From NCBI GenBank assembly GCA_020349865.1, contig CP070700.1:1847498-1854561 (forward strand): 7,064 nucleotides of DNA. Reading direction: 5' to 3'. Positions 1-5,530 of the stretch are shown piece by piece. The notes beneath the pieces are model-generated. The model saw nothing but the letters and a program-made list of their open reading frames with translations, was not told the DNA's origin and did not search any database. A program made the translations under genes and the position numbers. The stretch comes from Desulfobacteraceae bacterium (lineage in GTDB: Bacteria; Desulfobacterota; DSM-4660; Desulfatiglandales; Desulfatiglandaceae). How positions within the stretch are numbered: position 1 is the stretch's first letter; the number at the start of each line of letters is the position of its first letter.

Positions 1-833
1 AGAATGGCACTCCAGTGGTTAATGAGTCCACTTACGACTTCCCGCAAAGTGGTGCCGACACCTTTGAGATGAGGAAAACTCTCCATGACCCGGCCAACCA
101 TGGTTTTGTAGTTTTCTATTGGTAAACTAATCAGCTTCTCATCCACACCCTCAACCTCGAACCCTAGTACCTTTTGGAAGTCCTCCTCATTCCCGATCAT
201 AAAATCCATGTATTGAACCAATGGTCGCGTGACCTCCTGTGCTTGCTCACTGGACCATAGCTTCGACCGGAAGTTTAGGTCATAAGAGACAACAGTGCCT
301 GTCTTTTTTGCCGCCTGCATGGCCTCCGCTGCCACCTCCGCAGTATGCTCGGCAAGCGCCGTAAATATTCCACCCAAATGAAACCAGCGAACTCCCTCTT
401 TTTGAAACAGAACGTCCCAATCGACATCACCAGGATGCATCTGGGAAGTTGCCGAATGGCCGCGATCATACATGGTCACACTTGAACGCAATCCCGTGCC
501 AACCTCAGTAAAATTCAGGCCAACGCGGTTTTTCTTCCCTACACCATCAAAAGGAACCGTGACCACATGCTCCATGCCGACCCCCACAGCTCTTCCATGG
601 TTAAGAATGAGGCGGCCCAGTGGGTTTTGGGGTAGTTTACCCACCCATCCCGTTCTCAATCCCAGACGGGCCAAGGCATAAGCGACATTGTATTCTCCGC
701 CACCCACCCACACCTCCAGCCGACGGGCAAATTCCAAACGTTCGTGTCCAGGGGGGCTCAGGCGAATCATGCATTCCCCTAGGCTGACCAGATCATATCT
801 GCAAGATGTTTCCTTTCGGATCTTGAGGGTCAT
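1..833 (-). CDS. PfkB-family sugar kinase, probable 2-keto-3-deoxygluconate kinase (C-terminus cut by window edge)
   Basis: The ATG at 833 opens 277 uninterrupted codons that run off the left edge. An AGGAGG sits 7 bases upstream of the ATG. Residues 44-51 (GGGEYNVA) match the N-terminal PfkB signature, whose usual form is GGA-x-x-NVA. Residues 184-193 (YDLNFRSKLW) and 214-219 (GNEEDF) are typical of the KDG-kinase branch, as is TTLREV at 261-266 followed by the HWSAI segment. The C-terminal part with the PfkB GxGD catalytic motif lies outside the window; family members are about 310-370 residues. If it is KDG kinase, it phosphorylates 2-keto-3-deoxygluconate with ATP to KDPG in the cytoplasm. 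It is the last gene seen in the operon, 41 bases after the Ldh2-family gene. The PfkB assignment is secure. The exact sugar is inferred from motifs and context; fructokinase or another keto-sugar kinase is the alternative. Confidence 0.87.
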   Translation of the reverse strand, partial: MTLKIRKETSCRYDLVSLGECMIRLSPPGHERLEFARRLEVWVGGGEYNVAYALARLGLRTGWVGKLPQNPLGRLILNHGRAVGVGMEHVVTVPFDGVGKKNRVGLNFTEVGTGLRSSVTMYDRGHSATSQMHPGDVDWDVLFQKEGVRWFHLGGIFTALAEHTAEVAAEAMQAAKKTGTVVSYDLNFRSKLWSSEQAQEVTRPLVQYMDFMIGNEEDFQKVLGFEVEGVDEKLISLPIENYKTMVGRVMESFPHLKGVGTTLREVVSGLINHWSAI

Positions 834-874
834 GACATTGCCTCCTTTCCATTCTTTCCGCTAAGCCATGCACT

Positions 875-1921
875 CTAAACTGGAAAAGGAACACCTAAGT
901 CCTCTCCAAGTTGGCGAAGCAGATTTGCGTCCTCTTCTCTAATGGGACACCCTTCTTTTTTACGACGTCGCTTGGTTCGCCATTCAGGTTCTCCTGGAAT
1001 TAGAATTTCCTTAAAACCGGGGGCCTTTGGCTGGTTCTTCAGGTCTGCGAGCAGTTCATCCATCCGTTTCTTAAATTCATCTATGGTACAAAAAGCCGAA
1101 ATATCGATCGCTTGAACATAATGCCCCATGAAGGCCTTATTCTCCCAGTCATCAAACTTGCGAATGATATGGGGGCCATAGGGCATTGCAGTGAGGCGGC
1201 TCGAAAGGATTTCAAGCATCAGACCAAGGGCATATCCTTTCGCTCCACTCATGGGGACTACGGCATACGCTTTGTTTGCGTCAGTAACGGGCTTACCATT
1301 TCTATCTACCGCCCAGTTGGGTGGAATTGATTTTCCGGCTTCTGCTGCGGCACGGACTTTACCAAAAGCGACTTCACTGGTGGCCATATCCATACAAAAC
1401 CACGGAGACGTGCCCGCAGGAACGCAGCAACAGAACGGGTTTGTTCCCATAAATTTTTCCTTCCCACCAAAGGGAACGACATCGCATTCCCCGTCGCTCA
1501 GTATCAAACCGATGCAGTTTTGCCTCGCGCAATACTCTCCGTAGTAAGCAGCAGCCCCAAAATGGTTGGAATTCTTGACGGTGACGATTCCAACCCCCGC
1601 ATCTTGAGCCAGTGCAACAGCCCTGCGAGCAGCCTCAAATGTGGCAGGTTGGCCCAAAGAGAAATCCGCGTCCAAGACACCGATACCAGCTCTCTTTTTT
1701 TCAAAACTAAACTTGGGAGCCGGATTGATTAGTCCTTTTTGCAATCGGCGGGCATAGAGATTGCTGAGGTAGATACCATGGGTATCGATACCCCTGAGGT
1801 TGGCATCCACGAGGATTTCAGCAGTCACTTTCGCGTTCTCCTTGGATACGCCAACCCTTTGAAAGATTGATTCACCAAAGCCTCTTAAATCATGCGCGGG
1901 AATCAAGTATGATGTTGTCAT
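875..1921 (-). CDS. Malate/L-lactate dehydrogenase (Ldh2/YiaK/AllD) family NAD(P)-dependent oxidoreductase
   Basis: This is a complete 348-residue protein, normal for the family (about 330-360). It shows the family landmarks in order: RGIDTHGI at 43-50 (His49), SNHFGAAAYY at 118-127 (His120), MGTNPF at 158-163, DMATSEVAFGKV at 178-189, WAVDRNGKP at 203-211, GAKGYALGL at 226-234, YGPH at 248-251 and PGEPE at 309-313. Known relatives reduce or oxidise 2-hydroxy/2-keto acids: malate, lactate, sulfolactate, ureidoglycolate and 2,3-diketo-L-gulonate (YiaK). The fold is the distinct Ldh2 type, not the classical Rossmann LDH. Sitting beside a KDG-type kinase and two SDRs, it most plausibly acts on a sugar-acid keto group; substrate and direction cannot be read from sequence. 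The ATG at 1921 has AGAGG five bases upstream and ends in TAG. Cys164-166 form an unusual run of three cysteines next to the NPF motif. Confidence 0.93.
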   Translation of the reverse strand: MTTSYLIPAHDLRGFGESIFQRVGVSKENAKVTAEILVDANLRGIDTHGIYLSNLYARRLQKGLINPAPKFSFEKKRAGIGVLDADFSLGQPATFEAARRAVALAQDAGVGIVTVKNSNHFGAAAYYGEYCARQNCIGLILSDGECDVVPFGGKEKFMGTNPFCCCVPAGTSPWFCMDMATSEVAFGKVRAAAEAGKSIPPNWAVDRNGKPVTDANKAYAVVPMSGAKGYALGLMLEILSSRLTAMPYGPHIIRKFDDWENKAFMGHYVQAIDISAFCTIDEFKKRMDELLADLKNQPKAPGFKEILIPGEPEWRTKRRRKKEGCPIREEDANLLRQLGEDLGVPFPV

Positions 1922-1930
1922 GCCTCCCTC

Positions 1931-1975
1931 TTTTCCATAAATGCAAATGCTCTTGCGGTTAGGCCGTATGGAAAA
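1931..1975. repeat. Perfect 9-bp inverted repeat with 27-bp spacer upstream of the Ldh2-family gene
   Basis: TTTTCCATA at 1931-1939 is exactly complementary to TATGGAAAA at 1967-1975. A related copy, TTTTCCGTA, lies at 2029-2037 in the orientation of the first arm. The repeat fills much of the 121-base gap between the first SDR gene and the Ldh2-family gene, and its inner arm abuts the ribosome-binding region of the latter. It could be a folded mRNA leader affecting translation or a regulator-binding dyad. No clear -10/-35 pair was found in the gap, and no T-tract supports a terminator. The function is unknown. Confidence 0.45.
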
Positions 1976-2042
1976 ACACGAACCCGCCTCAGTTAAGCTG
2001 AAATTTAAAGATCTGGCACTCTCATCTCTTTTCCGTATTTAC

Positions 2043-2840
2043 CTATATGGACATCACGGAAAAACCACCGTCCACCACCAGATTAGCCCCGGTGATAAAG
2101 CTTCCCGCTTTTTCCGAGGCAAGCAATAGGGTCGCGCCGATCAGCTCCTCCGGGTTTCCAAACCGTGCCATGGGCGTGAGCCTCATAATCGCCTCAATCC
2201 TTTGCTTATCTAAAATTTGCCGATTCTGTTCGGTGGGGAAGAAACCAGGACAAAGGGCGTTCATTCGAATTCCATGTGGAGCCCATTCTCGCGCAAGGTT
2301 TTGAGTCAGGTTTAGGAGCCCCGCTTTGCTTAAGCTATAAACAAATGATCGACTCAACGGGCGGATGGCGGCCATGGAAGAAATATTGATAATACAACCC
2401 TTTTTTCCTCGATTGACCCAGTATTCTCCGATGACCTGACAGCCAAAGTGGACCGCTTTCAAATTGACATTTAGGATGGATTCAAACTCCTCATCGGTAA
2501 TTTCAAGATACGGTTTTGGCGGTGCAATGGCTGCACCATTGATCCAGATATCTATCTCACCAAACCATTCGAGGACTGCCGGCAAAATTTTGGTTATCTG
2601 TTCCCGCTGTGTTACGTCCGCTTTAAAAAACCTTGCTTTTTCAGGAGGGCTTTCCCAGCGCTGAAAATGGGCATCAGCCTTTTTTCTGTTGCGACCCACG
2701 AGGACAATCCGACAACCTGCCTCCAGGAGCCCCCGCGCCATCGTGCCGCAGAGTACACCCGTACCACCAATTACCACAGCAACCTTATTTTCGAGATCAA
2801 AAAGTCCATTCAGGAACTTGCAAGGATCATAATTCTTCAA
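2043..2840 (-). CDS. SDR-family oxidoreductase, resembling the SDR type of fructuronate reductase/D-mannonate oxidoreductase
   Basis: I place the start at TTG 2840, giving 265 residues, because GAGGAGG lies five bases upstream. An in-frame ATG at 2894 (283 residues) has no visible ribosome-binding site and adds an 18-residue tail atypical of the family. Numbering from the TTG, the nucleotide-binding loop is IGGTGVLCG at 24-32, followed by GRN at 49-51 after the second strand, which suggests NADP(H). NGAA is at 101-104, NVNL at 124-127, and the active site is Ser155, Tyr168 and Lys172 (YSLSK). The loop has Val and Cys where the usual TGxxxGxG has its second and third glycines; GGxGVLxG loops occur in the Bacillus YjmF (UxuB)-like SDRs, which interconvert D-fructuronate and D-mannonate. 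The C-terminus (LASEKAGSFITGA, VDGGF) is standard. It follows the second SDR gene in the operon. SDR membership is certain; the substrate is only suggested. Confidence 0.9.
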   Translation of the reverse strand: MKNYDPCKFLNGLFDLENKVAVVIGGTGVLCGTMARGLLEAGCRIVLVGRNRKKADAHFQRWESPPEKARFFKADVTQREQITKILPAVLEWFGEIDIWINGAAIAPPKPYLEITDEEFESILNVNLKAVHFGCQVIGEYWVNRGKKGCIINISSMAAIRPLSRSFVYSLSKAGLLNLTQNLAREWAPHGIRMNALCPGFFPTEQNRQILDKQRIEAIMRLTPMARFGNPEELIGATLLLASEKAGSFITGANLVVDGGFSVMSI

Positions 2841-2852
2841 ACGCCCCTCCTC
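2838..2852 (-). promoter_or_regulatory. Ribosome-binding site and TTG start of the first SDR gene
   Basis: On the minus strand GAGGAGG (2852-2846) is followed by a five-base spacer and then TTG (2840-2838). The upstream in-frame ATG at 2894 is preceded by AACATAATCTTA, with no purine-rich site. The TTG also places the first beta strand about 17 residues from the N-terminus, as is usual for this SDR group, so it is the better supported start. Confidence 0.7.
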
Positions 2853-2951
2853 AATAAATACAAATCCGAGGATTGCCTGCGGATTCGCTGGCATTAAGAT
2901 TATGTTCTAAACGGCCACTGAAGTCATGAATGACCTTTCGGCCCCAGCGAA

Positions 2952-3701
2952 TTAGTCCATAAAGAAACCCCCGTTGACGTCCAGGATTTCCCCCGTAATA
3001 AAGCTGGCTTTCTCTGATGCGAGAAATAAGACAGCTTCTGCCACATCCTCCGGTTTACCTAACCTCTTCAGTGGAATGGCCTCAATTATGGCTTTCCGCT
3101 TCTCAGGTGACCACTGTGAACTCATTTCGGTTTCAATTGCATGGGGTGCCACGCCATTCACATTAATACCGTAAGGTGCCAACTGCCTCGCGAGGGTCTT
3201 GGTAAACGCATCGATTGCCGCCTTTGAAGGGCCATATCCGGGTGCTGATGTAATATCACCCATTTTTCCGGCCACGGAAGAAACATTGATAATTTTCCCC
3301 TTTCCCTGGCGTTTCATGATTTCCACCACAGCCTTGGAGCAGTTGAAAGTTCCCTTCAGATTAACCCCGATCACTTCATCCCACTCTTCCTCTGTGACCG
3401 TGTCTATGGTCCCTCTTCGAATAATTCCCGCGTTATTAACCAGAATATCCAGTCGTTGAAAGGTTTCTTCAACCCGCGCGATCATCTCGTGCGCCTCACC
3501 AAACTTACTGACATCGGCATGAATTGGAAGTATTTGAATCTCTCCGGTAGAAATATCATCCGCCACTCTTGCCAGCTCATTTTGCGGACGGATATCATTA
3601 AGCACAACATGGGCTTTTTCCCGCGCAAAAACAGCGGCGATGGCTTTGCCGATTCCTCTTCCTGCTCCTGTCACAAGTGCAACCCGACGTTCGAGAGTCA
3701 T
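2952..3701 (-). CDS. SDR-family (FabG-like) NAD-dependent oxidoreductase
   Basis: This is a complete classical SDR of 249 residues, the normal length. It shows TGAGRGIG at 11-18, Asp36 at the end of the second beta strand (favours NAD(H) over NADP(H)), HADVS at 61-65, NNAG at 89-92, Asn114 in VNLKG, Ser142, and the catalytic Tyr156-Lys160 pair (YGPSK). The spacing from Ser142 to Tyr156 is one residue longer than in FabG. The end (LASEKASFITGE, VNGGFF) is typical of the FabG/gluconate-5-dehydrogenase/KduD group. In this context it may interconvert a hydroxyl and a keto group on a sugar acid, for example a KduD-like step or reduction of a 4-deoxy-5-keto uronate to KDG. A role in fatty-acid synthesis is unlikely given the operon. 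The ATG at 3701 has AAGGGG seven bases upstream. The gene starts 24 bases after the second permease gene and is probably cotranscribed with it. Confidence 0.93.
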   Translation of the reverse strand: MTLERRVALVTGAGRGIGKAIAAVFAREKAHVVLNDIRPQNELARVADDISTGEIQILPIHADVSKFGEAHEMIARVEETFQRLDILVNNAGIIRRGTIDTVTEEEWDEVIGVNLKGTFNCSKAVVEIMKRQGKGKIINVSSVAGKMGDITSAPGYGPSKAAIDAFTKTLARQLAPYGINVNGVAPHAIETEMSSQWSPEKRKAIIEAIPLKRLGKPEDVAEAVLFLASEKASFITGEILDVNGGFFMD

Positions 3702-3725
3702 TGCATACCCCTTTCTTCCAAATCA

Positions 3726-4583
3726 TTATTCCTTGACAGCGCCTGCTGTTAAGCCTTGAACCAGTAGTCGCTGCAAAAAGACATAAAGGATTATTGCAGG
3801 CATTCCCCCAACGAGTGAACCAGCCATTAACATGGGCCAAATAATCCTGAACTCGCCCACGGTTCTGGCAATACCCAAGGTCACGGTAATCATGGGTTCA
3901 CTACTGGTAAGACACAGTGCCCAGAGAAGGTCTCCCCATGCAAGAAGAAAAGCGAAAAGTATAGTAGCAACCATCCCAGGCGCCACTATAGGCAAAATAA
4001 TCTTAAAGAAAATGCCCATCCGAGAGCATCCATCCACCATTGCAGACTGATCAAGTTCGTTCGGCACCTTGTCGATGAAACCCTTCATCATCCAAGTTGA
4101 AAAAGGAAGGCAAATGGTCAGAAACGCAATAATCAAACCTGTGCGCGTATCGTAGAGTGCAAACCGGCTTAAAATCTTGAAGTAAGGACCTACCAGAAGC
4201 ACTCCAGGCAACATTTGTGTTGCTAAGAAAAAACCAATGAGAAACCGTCGTCCTTTAAACAAAAACCTGGAAAATCCATAACCGGCCAGGGCTCCAAAAA
4301 AGGTGGACAGCAAGGCCGTAGCCAGGGAAATCACGGTGCTGTTAAAGAAATAGATGCCGAAGTTCTTCCTTACCCAGATTCCAATATAACTGTCCCCTGT
4401 TGGCTCGAGGGGTATCCATGTGGGAGGGATCCGAAATGCCTCCGATTCGGTTTTAAGGGATGTAGAGAGCATCCAGACAAATGGAAACAGACAGTAAAGG
4501 GTAACCGCGATCAGGAAGATCCAGATAATGGTTTTGGAAAAGGCATCATTTAACTTGTAGGATGTCGCCTTCATGAGTTTCAC
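3726..4583 (-). CDS. ABC sugar transporter permease, MalG/UgpE type (CUT1 family)
   Basis: This is a 285-residue inner-membrane protein with about six hydrophobic segments (roughly 18-40, 79-105, 112-135, 147-165, 199-222, 250-272). The cytoplasmic coupling loop between the fourth and fifth segments fits the EAA pattern from about 176 to 198, with Asp184-Gly185 and an IILP ending at 195-198. The EAA triplet itself is degenerate (DQSAM). FPFVWMLSTSLK at 33-44 and the start of the second segment (FFNSTVIS) are typical of MalG-type subunits. It should pair with the upstream MalF-type permease. The start shown is GTG 4583, overlapping the upstream stop by four bases (GTGA), which suggests translational coupling. 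ATG 4574, three codons later and with GGAAG ten bases upstream, is an equally possible start. Substrate specificity cannot be read from the permease. Confidence 0.95.
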   Translation of the reverse strand: MKLMKATSYKLNDAFSKTIIWIFLIAVTLYCLFPFVWMLSTSLKTESEAFRIPPTWIPLEPTGDSYIGIWVRKNFGIYFFNSTVISLATALLSTFFGALAGYGFSRFLFKGRRFLIGFFLATQMLPGVLLVGPYFKILSRFALYDTRTGLIIAFLTICLPFSTWMMKGFIDKVPNELDQSAMVDGCSRMGIFFKIILPIVAPGMVATILFAFLLAWGDLLWALCLTSSEPMITVTLGIARTVGEFRIIWPMLMAGSLVGGMPAIILYVFLQRLLVQGLTAGAVKE

Positions 4584-5464
4584 TCTTCCTGGCTAATCAT
4601 CCAGATATAGGGAAGGCTCACCGCCAAAAGAACAACGGTCATGACCGCTGCAATTGCCGAGGCGTACTCAAATCTGAAAAATTGAAAATATTGTTTGTAC
4701 GTATAAGTGGACAAAACCTCTGTCAGGACGCCCGGTCCCCCCTGAGTCATGGCCTGGATAAGCCCGAAGCGCCTGACCTCCCACACGATATCCAATGCCA
4801 ATGCCACCACAATCATCTTCTTGAGTCCGGGAATGGTGATGTGGAAAAATGACTGCACCTTGGTGGCACCGTCAATGGCTGCTGCCTCGTAGAGTTGCGG
4901 GGGAATCGCCTGGAGACCTGCCAAAAGGATCAACATGACAAAGGGGAATCCTCGCCAGAGATTCACGAGGATTACGCTTAATAAGGCCAGTTTCGGGTTT
5001 GAGAGCCATTCTATCGGATTGTTGATCAGCCCCACCTTTAACAGCAAATCATTGAGGGCCCCGTAAATAGGATCGTACATCCATTTCCAGATAATCCCCG
5101 CGACCACATCAGGTACCACCCATGGGAGCAGGGCGATGATACGAAAGAACGGCTTTGCCGGAAGGGCGCCGTTCAATACCAAAGCAACAGCCAGGCCGAG
5201 TATCATGTGGGTGCCGACACTAAGGAATACGAAAATCCCCGTGTTCCAGAATGTCGTCTTGAAAAACGGATCTTTTAGCAGGTTCGAGTAATGAGAAAGG
5301 GTATAGGAGACATCACCGGCTTGTTCGGGTTTGACACTGTATAAGATACTGGTGATGGCGGGGAAACCCAGGACCAAAATGAGCAGCAAAACACCCGGAA
5401 GCACGAAAAATATCCACATGTGGCGATCTTTGATCCGCATATTGAAGTCCGATAGCGTAACCAC
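4580..5464 (-). CDS. ABC sugar transporter permease, MalF/UgpA type (CUT1 family)
   Basis: This is a 294-residue membrane protein with about six hydrophobic segments (roughly 17-42, 72-98, 106-128, 158-183, 216-233, 267-289). LLPWVVPDVVAGIIWKWMYD at 112-131 is characteristic of MalF/UgpA subunits. The EAA coupling loop is well kept: YEAAAIDGA at 192-200 with I-T-I-P at 209-212. So is the TQGGPG element at 240-245 followed by a tyrosine-rich stretch and EYASA at 266-270. It forms the transmembrane channel with the next gene's product. No ATPase subunit is in the window, so energy must come from a gene elsewhere. The GTG at 5464 is not preceded by a visible ribosome-binding site and lies five bases after a perfect hairpin; ATG 5440 (codon 9) is the alternative and also lacks one. 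The frame stays open upstream to the stop codon of the binding-protein gene. Confidence 0.95.
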   Translation of the reverse strand: MVTLSDFNMRIKDRHMWIFFVLPGVLLLILVLGFPAITSILYSVKPEQAGDVSYTLSHYSNLLKDPFFKTTFWNTGIFVFLSVGTHMILGLAVALVLNGALPAKPFFRIIALLPWVVPDVVAGIIWKWMYDPIYGALNDLLLKVGLINNPIEWLSNPKLALLSVILVNLWRGFPFVMLILLAGLQAIPPQLYEAAAIDGATKVQSFFHITIPGLKKMIVVALALDIVWEVRRFGLIQAMTQGGPGVLTEVLSTYTYKQYFQFFRFEYASAIAAVMTVVLLAVSLPYIWMISQEE

Positions 5465-5469
5465 TTTTG

Positions 5470-5497
5470 GAAAGGGAGCAGCTAAGTGCTCCCTTTC
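5470..5497 (-). other. Intergenic 11-bp perfect stem-loop between binding-protein and permease genes
   Basis: The arms at 5470-5480 (GAAAGGGAGCA on the plus strand) and 5487-5497 (TGCTCCCTTTC) are perfectly complementary, with a six-base loop. In the minus-strand transcript the stem lies 33 bases after the binding-protein stop and ends five bases before the GTG start of the permease. It is followed by CAAAAGTG, not a run of U, so it is not a standard intrinsic terminator. Stem-loops at this position in sugar ABC operons (malE-malF is the classic case) protect the upstream message and keep the binding protein in excess over the permeases; the same role is inferred here. Confidence 0.7.
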
Positions 5498-5530
5498 TGG
5501 TAAGTAGAATTTGCTTATCCTACGGCCGTC

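Noticed and set aside
275..469. Minus-strand frame of 64 codons
   Set aside because: It is an out-of-frame shadow within the PfkB kinase gene, whose own frame carries the DLNFR and NEEDF motifs.
1191..1544. Plus-strand open frame of 117 codons inside the Ldh2-family gene
   Set aside because: It lies wholly antisense to a gene with clear family motifs, has no recognisable domain and no good ribosome-binding site. The other plus-strand frames (for example 3199-3459, 3456-3752 and 5561-5929) are rejected for the same reason.
2912..2943. GGCC arms around GTCAT-GA-ATGAC between the two SDR genes
   Set aside because: The arms are four and five bases with poor inner pairing, and the inner palindrome has only a two-base centre. 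This is within what chance gives in a 100-base gap.
2085..3037. Shared LASEKA-SFITG ending in both SDR genes as evidence of recent tandem duplication
   Set aside because: This segment is conserved across SDRs generally, while the rest of the two proteins, including their nucleotide-binding loops, is clearly divergent.
3598..3840. Minus-strand frame of 80 codons bridging the permease and SDR genes
   Set aside because: It overlaps both genes in another frame and its translation is rich in Arg and Cys with no family features, as expected of a shadow.
5470..5497. Stem-loop read as a Rho-independent terminator
   Set aside because: No U-tract follows on the operon strand, and stopping transcription here would cut the permeases off from their binding protein.
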